From NCBI GenBank assembly GCA_003136915.1, contig PLEB01000250.1, positions 1 through 16,045 of the forward strand: a stretch of DNA of 16,045 nt, given 5' to 3'. This stretch comes from Chitinophagaceae bacterium. GTDB lineage: Bacteria > Bacteroidota > Bacteroidia > Chitinophagales > Chitinophagaceae. A program made the translations under genes and the position numbers. Shown here one piece after another: positions 1 through 8,571 of this stretch. Position 1 is the stretch's first letter. Every line of letters starts with the position of its first letter. Below the pieces are notes generated by a model, which was not told the DNA's origin, searched no databases, and saw only the letters and a program-made list of their open reading frames with translations.

Positions 1-722
1 TTGGTGAGGTAAACATAGTCGCTTCATCAAAAGATAAAAACTACAGCTATATCCCCAAAGGATTTCGCATACCCCCTGATGCAAAATATTTTCATTATAC
101 CAGCAATAACACGATAGAGGGTACGGAAATGTTTGAAATTCCCGACACAAAGATCCCGCTGGTCGCTGATATGAGCAGTGATATTCTCAGCCGCGAATTG
201 GATTTTAACCGGTTTGCTCTCATCTATGCCGGGGCTCAAAAGAATATCGGAGCAACTGGCGTAAATTTGGTGATTGTACGAAAGGACATACTTGGAAAAG
301 TAAATCGCAAACTGCCCTCCATGATGGATTACCGCCAGCATATCGAAGCGGGTTCCATGCTCAACACGCCTCCCGTTTTTCCCATTTATGTTTGCCTGCT
401 TACGCTGCGCTGGCTGAAAAAACAAGGCGGTGTAGCGGCTATTGAAAAAGTAAACAAGGCTAAAGCGGATCTGCTCTATAATACCCTGGATGCGCGGGAA
501 GGATTCGAGCCAACGGTTGCAAGAGAAGACAGGAGCCGCATGAATGTAGTGTTTCGCATACCCGATACCAGTCTGGAGAAAAAATTCCTCGATGCCTGTC
601 AGCAGCAGGGAATGGTGGGCGTAAAAGGTCATCGGAGTGTTGGCGGTTTCAGAATTTCCCTGTACAATGCATTGCCGATGGAAAGCGTAAAAGCAATCAG
701 CAGCCTGATAAATGAGTTGTAA
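1..722 (+). CDS. serC: Phosphoserine aminotransferase SerC, 5'-truncated by the window edge
   Basis: SerC is a PLP-dependent enzyme that converts 3-phosphohydroxypyruvate and glutamate to phosphoserine and 2-oxoglutarate, the second step of cytoplasmic serine synthesis; it also acts in pyridoxal phosphate synthesis in some bacteria. The frame is open from base 3 to the TAA at 720-722, giving 239 visible residues. SerC is usually about 355-360 residues, so roughly the first 120 lie outside the window. The family signature ADMSSDILSR is followed by AGAQKNIGATG, whose lysine (codon 240-242) is the expected PLP Schiff-base residue. The C-terminal GHRSVGGFRISLYNA segment is also typical of SerC. 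The ATG at 129 is internal and is not the start. The next gene begins 12 bases after the stop, which suggests cotranscription. The identification is firm; only the 5' end is missing. Confidence 0.96.
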   Translation, partial: GEVNIVASSKDKNYSYIPKGFRIPPDAKYFHYTSNNTIEGTEMFEIPDTKIPLVADMSSDILSRELDFNRFALIYAGAQKNIGATGVNLVIVRKDILGKVNRKLPSMMDYRQHIEAGSMLNTPPVFPIYVCLLTLRWLKKQGGVAAIEKVNKAKADLLYNTLDAREGFEPTVAREDRSRMNVVFRIPDTSLEKKFLDACQQQGMVGVKGHRSVGGFRISLYNALPMESVKAISSLINEL

Positions 723-734
723 TTTCAATCCCGT

Positions 735-1964
735 ATGGCAATAATTTCTCCATTCCGCGCATTGCGACCACAGCCGGCCCTGGCTTCCAGGATTGCTTCG
801 CCGCCCTATGATGTATTAAACAGTGCAGAAGCAAGGCTTTTGGCGGGAAATAATCCTTATTCCTTCCTGCATATCACGAAGGCAGAGATTGATTTGCCGG
901 AAGAAACAGATGCCCATAGCGAGAAAGTATATCTCAAGGCGGCAGATAATCTTTTTATTTTCCGCGATCAGAAAATATTGTTAAGCGACGAAAGGCCTTT
1001 CTACTATATCTATGAGTTGACCATGAATGGCAAAAGCCAGACAGGCCTGGTCTGCGTGAGTTCGGTAGAGGATTATGAAAAAAATATTATAAAAAAACAT
1101 GAACTGACCCGTCCGGAAAAAGAACAGGACCGCATTCAGCACATGAGGATCGTCGGTGCGCAAACAGGAAATGTATTTATGGCCTACAAATCCAACCAAC
1201 GGATCACTGATCTCGTCAGCGCCTGGAAAATATCCCATCAGCCTGTTTATGATTTCTTAGCCGAAGATGGTATCGCTCATAAAGTCTGGGTAATTGACGA
1301 GGCGGATACCATTCAACGGATCAGTACTATTTTTAAAAACGAAATCCCGTTTACCTATATTGCCGATGGCCATCACCGCGCAGCATCTGCGGCCAAAGTG
1401 AAGCAAGCTCTGGGAGATCATGCTTCTCCTGAAGCTGATTTTTTTCTAACCACGCTTTTTCCTTCTGATGAACTTCAGATTATGGATTATAACAGGGTAG
1501 TGAAAGACCTTAACGGATTGGAGCCCGCAACCTTTCTCGAAAGCCTGAAGAAAAACTTCAAGGTTGAAAAAACCGATACTGCTTTTTCTCCCAACCGTCT
1601 GCATACTTTCGGAATGTTCCTGGATGGTAGCTGGTACAGGTTGGAAGCAAAAGAAAAAACATACCGTGAAGACCCGATCGGAATCCTGGATGTTACCATT
1701 CTCCAGGAGAATATTCTGGCTCCTTTGCTGGGTATCGGGGACCCCAGAATCGACGACCGGATAGATTTCGTGGGCGGCATGCGCGGATTGGGTGAATTGG
1801 AAAAAAGAGTTCTGAGCGGCAACATGAAAGTCGCTTTCAGCCTGTTTCCCGTAAGTATGAACCAGCTTTTTGACATTGCCGACAGTGGTGAAATTATGCC
1901 CCCCAAGAGCACCTGGTTTGAGCCTAAACTACGGGACGGACTCTTAACACATCTGATAAGGTAA
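735..1964 (+). CDS. DUF1015 family protein, putative serine-metabolism partner of SerC
   Basis: This 409-residue protein matches DUF1015 (PF06245) throughout. Recognisable parts are the N-terminal ISPFRALRPQP and ASPPYDV segments, HELTRPEKEQDRIQH near residue 130, and TYIADGHHRAASA, with D211-G-H-H-R215. The DGHHR motif resembles that of ParB/sulfiredoxin-fold free serine kinases (SerK/SbnI type). I recall proposals that some DUF1015 proteins phosphorylate free serine, but I cannot confirm this here, so a serine kinase role is inference. There is no signal peptide or membrane segment, so it should act in the cytoplasm. The ATG at 735 lies 12 bases after the serC stop, consistent with translational coupling. 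In Bacteroides the usual order is serC, serA, DUF1015; here serA is absent between the two. Family membership is certain and function is not. Confidence 0.9.
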   Translation: MAIISPFRALRPQPALASRIASPPYDVLNSAEARLLAGNNPYSFLHITKAEIDLPEETDAHSEKVYLKAADNLFIFRDQKILLSDERPFYYIYELTMNGKSQTGLVCVSSVEDYEKNIIKKHELTRPEKEQDRIQHMRIVGAQTGNVFMAYKSNQRITDLVSAWKISHQPVYDFLAEDGIAHKVWVIDEADTIQRISTIFKNEIPFTYIADGHHRAASAAKVKQALGDHASPEADFFLTTLFPSDELQIMDYNRVVKDLNGLEPATFLESLKKNFKVEKTDTAFSPNRLHTFGMFLDGSWYRLEAKEKTYREDPIGILDVTILQENILAPLLGIGDPRIDDRIDFVGGMRGLGELEKRVLSGNMKVAFSLFPVSMNQLFDIADSGEIMPPKSTWFEPKLRDGLLTHLIR

Positions 1965-1971
1965 GCATTCG

Positions 1972-1979
1972 TATTTTTG
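1972..1979 (+). promoter_or_regulatory. Candidate Bacteroidota -7 promoter element (TATTTTTG)
   Basis: TATTTTTG matches the Bacteroidota housekeeping sigma -7 consensus TAnnTTTG exactly. It lies 8 bases after the DUF1015 stop and 57 bases before the ATG at 2037. No TTG/TTTG -33 element is visible at the usual spacing, so only half the promoter is supported. It overlaps a TTG (1977-1979) that could be mistaken for a start codon; if the promoter is real, translation must begin downstream, at 2037. Confidence 0.5.
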
Positions 1980-2036
1980 AAGAACAATTATTCAAACCGG
2001 AATCCGTTTTCAAAACGTTCTCCCTATATTCATTAC

Positions 2037-3050
2037 ATGAAAAAAGTCCTGTTCTTTACCGGTCTATTTTTACTCAGATTTTCTGCTTTCGCACAATCAG
2101 CGGATTCCCTTCACAAGGTGGCCAAAAATTATATGTGGAGCGGCGACTATTCAAATGCCATTGTCGTTTTAGGCATTGCTTTAAAAGCAGCTCCCGATGA
2201 TCTGGCCATAGAAAAAGACCTTGCTTTCTCTTATTATCTTCAAAGTAATTTCAGCGCTTCCGTGGAAGAAGGCAGAAAACTCATTGAAAGAAAAGACGCT
2301 GACGAGCAATGTTACCAGATCCTGGGGATGGCATATAAAGCCATTGAAGAAAAAAAAGAAGCAGATAAGATGTACCGTCAGGGAATCAAGAAGTTCCCGA
2401 ATAGCGGCGAACTCTATAACGAATATGGAGAAATGCTATGGATGAAAAAGGACCCTGAAGCCATTCGCCTGTGGGAAAAGGGCATCGAAGTGGATCCGTC
2501 TTATTCTTCAAATTATTATAAAGCCTGTAAATATTATTATTTTACCTACGATAAAGTGTGGACCCTTCTTTATGGCGAAATCTTTGTTGACCTGGAAAGT
2601 TACAGCAGTCGCACCCCCGAAATAAAAAGCCTGCTGGTTGACGGATACAAGAAATTATTTATGGATCTGAAAGCCCCTAAGACCCAGGCCAATAAAAACC
2701 CTTTTGTTGCCGCCTATCTGAATGTAATGGCTGATCAGTCATCTGCCATTTCCCTGGGGCTTACGCCGGAATCCCTCAATATCCTTCGCAGCAAATTTAT
2801 TTTGGAATGGTTTGATAAATATGCCGGCAAATATCCTTTCCGGCTTTTTGATTATGAACAACAATTGATGAAGGAAGGTCTTTTTGATGCTTACAACCAA
2901 TGGGTTTTCGGCGCATCCATGGGGCTTGCCGCTTTTCAAAGCTGGACAGCTACCCATACAGACGACTATAACCGCTTTATCAGTTTTCAAAAAGGAAGGG
3001 TTTTTAAATTACCTCCGGGTCAATATTACCGGGCATCTGTTGCAAAATAA
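2037..3050 (+). CDS. Exported TPR-repeat protein of unknown function
   Basis: This 337-residue protein starts with a clear signal peptide (lysines, then VLFFTGLFLLRFSAF, with likely cleavage after AFAQ near residue 20), so it is periplasmic or exported. Residues of roughly 25-165 form TPR-like helical pairs, seen in segments such as NYMWSGDYSNAIVVLGIAL, CYQILGMAYKAIEEKKEA and LYNEYGEMLWMKKDPEAI. They indicate a protein-interaction scaffold. The C-terminal half (about 180-337) is aromatic-rich and has no motif I recognise. I chose the ATG at 2037 over an in-frame TTG at 1977 because the extra 20 residues would bury the signal peptide and the TTG lies in a promoter-like element. The next gene begins 6 bases after the stop, so the two are probably cotranscribed. 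The partner is unknown. Confidence 0.85.
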   Translation: MKKVLFFTGLFLLRFSAFAQSADSLHKVAKNYMWSGDYSNAIVVLGIALKAAPDDLAIEKDLAFSYYLQSNFSASVEEGRKLIERKDADEQCYQILGMAYKAIEEKKEADKMYRQGIKKFPNSGELYNEYGEMLWMKKDPEAIRLWEKGIEVDPSYSSNYYKACKYYYFTYDKVWTLLYGEIFVDLESYSSRTPEIKSLLVDGYKKLFMDLKAPKTQANKNPFVAAYLNVMADQSSAISLGLTPESLNILRSKFILEWFDKYAGKYPFRLFDYEQQLMKEGLFDAYNQWVFGASMGLAAFQSWTATHTDDYNRFISFQKGRVFKLPPGQYYRASVAK

Positions 3051-3056
3051 ATATCT

Positions 3057-4838
3057 ATGATTAAACCCACACGGCTGTTTGACTGTATTGCTTATCAGCT
3101 GGAGAAATTTCCTAAACAAGATATGCTTGCCGCCAAGGAAGAAGGCTCCTGGCGAAAGTACAGCACGGCGGAAATCGAGCAATCCGTTAACCAGCTTGCT
3201 GCGGGACTTTTATCACTGGGTGTTTCCGGCAACGATATGACCGTTGATCAGCAGGACAAGATCGGGATCATTGCGAATAACCGCGCAGAATGGCTGATCA
3301 CCGATATGGCCGTGCAGAAACTGGGTGCAGTGCTCGTTCCGATTTATCCCACGACCAATCCGATTGAAATTGAATTCATTTTTAATGATGCCTCCGTTAA
3401 ATACGTCTTTGTAAGCAGCGAAGATTTGTACCGGAAGATCCAGGCCATTCGCCCCAACACCCCCTCCATACAAAATGTTTATTCTTTCAACAGGATAACC
3501 GGAGCCGATCACTGGTCATCCCTGGTTTCTATGTCGACCCCGGCACTCATCGAAAAAGTTGACAGCATCAGCAAAACCATTCGTCCGGATCATCTCGCAA
3601 CCATCATTTATACCTCCGGCACAACGGGAACACCAAAAGGCGTTATGCTGACGCATAATAATATTCTGAGCAATGTGCTTTTGTCCAAAGAAAGTTTCCC
3701 CTTCGAAGACCGCCCCGAATTCAGGACGCTCAGCTTTTTACCGCTAAATCATATTTTCGAGAAAATGGTCAGCTATATCTATCTCTTTAGCGGCAACAGC
3801 ATTTATTATGCGGAAAGCATGGATACGATCGGGCCGAATTTGCTGGAAATAAAACCAGATATATTCTGTACCGTGCCGAGGTTACTCGAAAAAGTATATG
3901 AGCGCATTATGACAAAAGGCGCTGCCCTCACAGGAATAAAAAGAAAGTTATTTTTCTGGGCCGTTGAACTTGGAAAAAAATATGACAATAGCCGCAACCT
4001 TGGGTTCTGGTATAATTTTCAATTGTCGATTGCCAATAAACTGATATTTAATAAATGGCGCGAAGCGCTCGGAAACAATATCAAATACATCATCACCGGA
4101 GGCGCTGCTTGTCAGGAAAGGTTATTGCGCACTTTTAACGGCGCCGGCATCCCTGTCTATGAAGGCTATGGACCGACAGAAAATTCGCCCGTAATAGCAG
4201 TAAACCGCCGGGGGATAAATAGACTGGGAACGGTGGGCCCTGTGGTGAATGGCATGGAAGTGAGACTTGAATCCGACGGGGAAATTTGCGTAAAGGGACC
4301 AAGTGTGATGAAAGGATATTTTAAGAGGCCTGACCTCACCGCAGAAACGGTTATTGACGGCTGGCTGCATACAGGAGATATAGGGCAATTTGAAGACGGT
4401 AAATTCCTGCGCATCACCGACCGGAAAAAAGAATTATTCAAAACCAGCGGGGGAAAGTATGTCGCCCCGGCAGCAATCGAAAATAAACTGAAGGAATCGC
4501 GCTTTATCGAGCAGGCCATAGTGGTTGGTCCGGAAAGAAAATTTGTGGGTGCACTGATCGTACCTGCATTCAGCCATCTTATAGAATGGTGCAAAGAGCA
4601 TCAACTTCCCACGGATTCCCACGAGACTATGATCCGGAATCCGGCAGTCCTGAAGAATTACCGGGAGATCATTGATCATTACAATGAGCAGTTCAACCAC
4701 GTGGAGCAGGTTAAGAAATTCGAATTGTTGCCCGAAGACTGGAGTATTGAAGGCGGCGAGCTTACGCCGAAATTGAGTATAAAAAGAAAGGTAATCCTGG
4801 AAAAATACAGGTCATACGTTGAGCATATTTATGCCTGA
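3057..4838 (+). CDS. Long-chain fatty acid--CoA ligase (AMP-binding, FAA1 type)
   Basis: This 593-residue protein belongs to the ANL adenylating superfamily, long-chain acyl-CoA synthetase branch. It should activate a fatty acid with ATP to acyl-AMP and transfer it to CoA. The phosphate loop YTSGTTGTPKG is at residues 185-195, the A5 motif EGYGPTE at 369-375, the ribose-binding aspartate of HTGD at 441, and DRKKELFKTSGGK from 455. The length is normal for the family and there is no signal peptide; such enzymes are cytoplasmic or peripheral on the inner membrane. Near the C-terminus the ELTPKLSIKRK stretch places serine 574 where I expect the catalytic A10 lysine, with lysines at 572 and 576. 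The start ATG lies 6 bases after the TPR gene stop. The chain-length preference and the link to the TPR protein are unknown. Confidence 0.93.
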   Translation: MIKPTRLFDCIAYQLEKFPKQDMLAAKEEGSWRKYSTAEIEQSVNQLAAGLLSLGVSGNDMTVDQQDKIGIIANNRAEWLITDMAVQKLGAVLVPIYPTTNPIEIEFIFNDASVKYVFVSSEDLYRKIQAIRPNTPSIQNVYSFNRITGADHWSSLVSMSTPALIEKVDSISKTIRPDHLATIIYTSGTTGTPKGVMLTHNNILSNVLLSKESFPFEDRPEFRTLSFLPLNHIFEKMVSYIYLFSGNSIYYAESMDTIGPNLLEIKPDIFCTVPRLLEKVYERIMTKGAALTGIKRKLFFWAVELGKKYDNSRNLGFWYNFQLSIANKLIFNKWREALGNNIKYIITGGAACQERLLRTFNGAGIPVYEGYGPTENSPVIAVNRRGINRLGTVGPVVNGMEVRLESDGEICVKGPSVMKGYFKRPDLTAETVIDGWLHTGDIGQFEDGKFLRITDRKKELFKTSGGKYVAPAAIENKLKESRFIEQAIVVGPERKFVGALIVPAFSHLIEWCKEHQLPTDSHETMIRNPAVLKNYREIIDHYNEQFNHVEQVKKFELLPEDWSIEGGELTPKLSIKRKVILEKYRSYVEHIYA

Positions 4839-4877
4839 TATCAGGACCGCCAGCTTTTGTTGTTTTAACCGGTGTAC

Positions 4878-7484
4878 ATGAATGCAGAAAACGAGCGGCT
4901 TTCCGATCCCTCCTGGAAGAAATGGGGCCCTTATCTCAGCGAGCGTCAATGGTCAACCGTAAGGGAAGATTATAGCTCTGATGGCCGGCCCTGGGAATAT
5001 ACTTCTCACGACATGGCCCGGAGCAAAGCGTGGCGCTGGGGAGAAGAAGGACTGGGCGGTATCAGCGACATCAATCTGCAGCTATGCCTCGCCGTTAGCC
5101 TCTGGAATGAAAAGGATCTGATCCTGAAGGAAAGACTTTTCGGACTGGGAGGCCCCGATGGCAATCATGGCGAAGACGTAAAGGAATTATACTATTACCT
5201 GGATGCCACGCCCACGCATTCCTATCTGAAGATGCTGTACAAATACCCGCAGCAGGAATTTCCTTACCAGAATCTACTCACTGAGAATCAGCGCCGCAGC
5301 AGGAATGATCCGGAATACGAATTGCAGGACACCGGCATCTTTAAGGAAAATAAATACTTTGATGTTTTTATTGAATACGCAAAAGCTTCGCCCGAAGATA
5401 TTCTGATGAAGATCACGATTCATAACCGCGGACCTGAGCCTGCCCCCATTCATGTATTACCAACTCTTTGGTTTCGTAATACCTGGGCCTGGGGTTATCC
5501 GAATGAAAACGAAAAGCCCGGACTGAATGCCAGTATTCCCGATGCCATTTCGATTCATCATTCAAGCCTGGGAAATATGCTTTTGTATGCTGAATCCGGT
5601 GACGAATTTCTTTTTTGCGACAATGAAACCAACACAGGCAGACTTTACAATTCTCCGGCTAATCATCCATTTTATAAGGATGGCATAAATGATTTTCTCA
5701 TCCAGGGCGCAAAAACCATTAACGCCGCAAACAACGGCACCAAGGGGGCTATCCATTTCAAACGCATGGTAATGCCCGGCAGGCCGGAAGTGTTGCGGGT
5801 TCGTTTAAGTAAGAATAAAACAGACCAGCCCTTTGAAACATTTGAAAAAATATTTGCGGACCGGATCGCTGAAACCGAACTCTTCTATCAGGAACTGCAG
5901 GCTGCTATTGCGGATGATGAATTGAAAATGATCCAACGGCAGGCTTTTGCAGGGATGATCTGGAGCAAGCAATATTATTATTACAATGTAAAAAAATGGC
6001 TGACGGGCGACCCTGCCGGTCCTGCTCCTCCACCCGAAAGACTGAGAGGAAGAAATCATCAGTGGGTACACCTCAATAATTCAGATATCATATCCATGCC
6101 TGATACCTGGGAATATCCCTGGTTCGCAGCCTGGGACTGGGCCTTTCACTGCATCTGTTTTTCCGCAATTGATCCTGTTTTTGCGAAAGAGCAATTGATC
6201 ATGCTAACACATGAATGGTATATGCATCCGAACGGACAGCTCCCGGCTTATGAATGGGGTTTTTCTGATGTCAATCCGCCCGTCCACGCCTGGGCAACAT
6301 GGAAAGTTTATGAAGCAGATAAAGCTGCCACAGGTAAAGGCGACAGGAAGTTTCTGGAAACAGTTTTCTTGAAACTCCTGCTCAACTTCACCTGGTGGGT
6401 AAACCGGAAGGACAAGGAAGGGAATAATATTTTTGAAGGCGGATTTCTGGGTATGGATAATATCGGACTATTCGACCGCAATGCGCTGCTTCCCGAAGGA
6501 ATTCTATTGGAGCAATCCGATTCAACGAGTTGGATGTGCATGTATTCTTTGAATATGATGCGCATTGCGCTTGAGCTTGCGAAAACGAATCCCATTTACC
6601 AGGATATGGCAACCAAGTTTTTTGAACACTTCTTATACATTGCCTACGCCATGGCCGGCATGGGCGAAGTCAATACTGACCTTTGGGACGATGAAGATGA
6701 ATTCTTTTACGATGTGTTGAAAAGGCCCGGTGAACCTTCTGAAAAATTAAAGATCCGCTCCATGGTCGGGCTTATCCCGCTTTTGGTAGTTGAAGTGATC
6801 GATGATGAACTCCTGAATACCCAAAAAGATTTTGCCGAGAGACTTCGTTGGTTTTTATTGAACCAGCCTAAAATAGCAAACCTGGTTTCGAGATGGGGCG
6901 AAAAAGGAAAAGACGAAAAGCATTTGTTATCCCTTTTGCGCGGACACCGGATGAAAAGAATTCTTTACCGGATGCTGGATGAAAACGAGTTTCTGAGCGA
7001 GCACGGGATACGGGCTCTTTCGAAATACCATGAAGCGCATCCTTACATGATGCAACTAGATGGTATGAACTTCTCCATAAAGTATACTCCGGGCGAATCG
7101 GATATCCCGCTATTTGGCGGCAACTCCAATTGGAGGGGACCCGTGTGGATGCCCGCTAATTTCCTGATCATTGATTCGCTGAAGCGTTTTCATGATTATT
7201 ACGGTGACGATTTCAAGGTTGAATACCCGACTCATTCAGGAAACTTTTTTACGCTGAAAGAAATATCCGAAAAACTAGCTAAAAGAGTAATTTCCCTTTT
7301 TACAAGAGATCAAAAAGGTAACCGGCCGATTTATGGGGATAATCCACTCCTGCAATCCGACCCGAACTTTAAGGATTATATTCTATTCTTTGAATACTTC
7401 CATGGGGATTCTGGTCTCGGACTGGGAGCTTCCCATCAGACCGGATGGACGGGCCTGGTCAGTCATTTAGTTCTCCCTCAGTAA
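4878..7484 (+). CDS. Glycoside hydrolase family 63-type glucosidase
   Basis: This 868-residue protein matches the large bacterial GH63-like group usually annotated as glucosidase, related to processing alpha-glucosidase I, YgjK and mannosylglycerate/glucosylglycerate hydrolases. The N-terminus shows [17 protein letters not shown] and [12 protein letters not shown]. The (alpha/alpha)6 catalytic part carries AAWDWAFH, with D420 the likely general acid, NWRGPVWMP at about 751-759, and [12 protein letters not shown], with E839 the likely general base by analogy to the ENY motif of Ygj[10 protein letters not shown] closes the domain as in other GH63 members. No signal peptide is seen, so a cytoplasmic alpha-glucoside or compatible-solute substrate is more likely than an external polysaccharide; this is inference. 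I prefer the ATG at 4878 to the GTG at 4872. The 39-base gap from the previous gene shows no terminator or promoter. The fold is firm and the substrate is unknown. Confidence 0.85.
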   Translation: MNAENERLSDPSWKKWGPYLSERQWSTVREDYSSDGRPWEYTSHDMARSKAWRWGEEGLGGISDINLQLCLAVSLWNEKDLILKERLFGLGGPDGNHGEDVKELYYYLDATPTHSYLKMLYKYPQQEFPYQNLLTENQRRSRNDPEYELQDTGIFKENKYFDVFIEYAKASPEDILMKITIHNRGPEPAPIHVLPTLWFRNTWAWGYPNENEKPGLNASIPDAISIHHSSLGNMLLYAESGDEFLFCDNETNTGRLYNSPANHPFYKDGINDFLIQGAKTINAANNGTKGAIHFKRMVMPGRPEVLRVRLSKNKTDQPFETFEKIFADRIAETELFYQELQAAIADDELKMIQRQAFAGMIWSKQYYYYNVKKWLTGDPAGPAPPPERLRGRNHQWVHLNNSDIISMPDTWEYPWFAAWDWAFHCICFSAIDPVFAKEQLIMLTHEWYMHPNGQLPAYEWGFSDVNPPVHAWATWKVYEADKAATGKGDRKFLETVFLKLLLNFTWWVNRKDKEGNNIFEGGFLGMDNIGLFDRNALLPEGILLEQSDSTSWMCMYSLNMMRIALELAKTNPIYQDMATKFFEHFLYIAYAMAGMGEVNTDLWDDEDEFFYDVLKRPGEPSEKLKIRSMVGLIPLLVVEVIDDELLNTQKDFAERLRWFLLNQPKIANLVSRWGEKGKDEKHLLSLLRGHRMKRILYRMLDENEFLSEHGIRALSKYHEAHPYMMQLDGMNFSIKYTPGESDIPLFGGNSNWRGPVWMPANFLIIDSLKRFHDYYGDDFKVEYPTHSGNFFTLKEISEKLAKRVISLFTRDQKGNRPIYGDNPLLQSDPNFKDYILFFEYFHGDSGLGLGASHQTGWTGLVSHLVLPQ

Positions 7485-7499
7485 CCCCGCTGAATCAGT

Positions 7500-7507
7500 T
7501 ATCTTTG
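7500..7507 (+). promoter_or_regulatory. Candidate -7 promoter element (TATCTTTG) for obgE
   Basis: TATCTTTG is an exact TAnnTTTG match in the 40-base gap after the glycosidase stop, 17 bases before the obgE GTG. Transcription from it would leave a leader of only about 10 bases. No convincing -33 TTG is present at 17-23 bases upstream. It is supported by motif and position only. Confidence 0.5.
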
Positions 7508-7524
7508 ATGCCCGAAATTATCCA

Positions 7525-8523
7525 GTGGAAAAAAGCAATTTTGTAGATCAGATCAGGGTTTTCTGCCGGAGCGGACACGGGGGTCCGGGTATAAAACATT
7601 TTTTACGAACTAAGTACAACGCACTGGCAGGACCCGATGGCGGTGATGGCGGACGCGGTGGCCATATCATTCTAAGGGGAAACAAAAATGTGTGGACCCT
7701 TCTTCATTTACGTTATTATAAAAATGTCCTGGCCGAAGACGGAGAAGCGGGTAGTGGAAATAAATGCACCGGCCGGTTTGGAAAAGATATTTACATTGAC
7801 GTTCCCCTGGGCACTATTGCGAGGGACGAAATAACGGGACTAAAAGAAGCCGAGATACTGGAAGACGGGCAAGAAATAATTTGGATCAGGGGCGGCCGTG
7901 GCGGATTGGGCAATGCCCAGTTCGCGACGCCAACCAACCAGGCACCCGAGCATGCTCAGCCTGGTGAACCCGGAACCGAGGGATGGAAAGTACTTGAATT
8001 GAAAGTTCTTGCCGACGTAGGGTTAGTAGGGTTCCCGAATGCAGGGAAATCAACCTTGCTTTCTGTAATTACAGCAGCTAAACCCAAAATCGCCGATTAC
8101 GCTTTTACGACGCTTGCCCCGCAGCTGGGCATGGTGGAATACCGTGACGGAAAAAGTTTCTGTATTGCCGATCTTCCCGGCATCATTGAAGGTGCGGCTT
8201 CGGGCAAAGGACTGGGACATCGGTTTTTAAGGCATATTGAAAGAAATGTGGCTTTGTTATTCCTGATCCCGGCTGACAGTCCGGATCACCGTAAGGAATT
8301 TGAAATTCTGCAAAGCGAACTCGAACTATTCAATCCTGAACTGCTGCATAAGCGGTTTGTGATTGCAATTAGCAAAAGCGACCTGCTGGATGAGGAGTTG
8401 ATTACTGATATTGCAAAGGAATTACCCGCTGCAATTCCCCACATTTTCATTTCCTCCGTTACCCAAACGGGAATCCAGGCATTGAAAGACCTGCTTTGGA
8501 ACATCATGAATGAAGATAAATAG
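7525..8523 (+). CDS. obgE: GTPase ObgE/CgtA, 50S ribosome-associated
   Basis: Obg is an essential GTPase that binds the large ribosomal subunit and links ribosome assembly with stress signalling. In this 332-residue protein the glycine-rich Obg fold covers about residues 1-160, with [12 protein letters not shown] and [12 protein letters not shown]. The G domain follows with the P-loop GFPNAGKST at 169-177, switch region [12 protein letters not shown], and G3 DLPGIIEGA followed by [14 protein letters not shown]. The G4 motif reads SKSD (283-286) instead of the usual NKxD. There is no long C-terminal OCT extension. The start is a [20 protein letters not shown] then aligns with Bacteroidota Obg N-termini, and no upstream start in the frame fits better. 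It probably has its own promoter just upstream. Confidence 0.96.
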   Translation: MEKSNFVDQIRVFCRSGHGGPGIKHFLRTKYNALAGPDGGDGGRGGHIILRGNKNVWTLLHLRYYKNVLAEDGEAGSGNKCTGRFGKDIYIDVPLGTIARDEITGLKEAEILEDGQEIIWIRGGRGGLGNAQFATPTNQAPEHAQPGEPGTEGWKVLELKVLADVGLVGFPNAGKSTLLSVITAAKPKIADYAFTTLAPQLGMVEYRDGKSFCIADLPGIIEGAASGKGLGHRFLRHIERNVALLFLIPADSPDHRKEFEILQSELELFNPELLHKRFVIAISKSDLLDEELITDIAKELPAAIPHIFISSVTQTGIQALKDLLWNIMNEDK

Positions 8524-8571
8524 CTCATCGGGCCATTTTCGAATTTTCTTATCTTCACTGACTGCAATAAA

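Noticed and set aside
1977..2036. TTG-started 20-residue extension of the TPR protein
   Set aside because: It would place a polar stretch before a clear signal peptide, and the TTG lies inside a TAnnTTTG promoter-like element. The ATG at 2037 is preferred.
4872..4877. GTG start two codons before the glycosidase ATG
   Set aside because: An ATG follows at 4878 with no sequence reason to prefer the rarer GTG; the difference is only two residues.
8283..8288. Antisense open frames over obgE, the ATP-grasp gene, kdsB and the glycosidase (up to about 230 codons)
   Set aside because: They lie opposite strongly conserved genes, carry no recognisable motif and reflect the codon composition of the real frame.
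8371..8382. SKSD in place of NKxD in ObgE as evidence of lost guanine specificity
   Set aside because: The key aspartate and lysine remain, and I recall similar G4 variants in Bacteroidota Obg proteins, so this is probably a lineage trait.
8524..8571. Terminator or full promoter between obgE and the beta-lactamase-fold gene
   Set aside because: There is no stem-loop with a T run, and TATCTTCA (8550-8557) misses two of the conserved TTTG bases.
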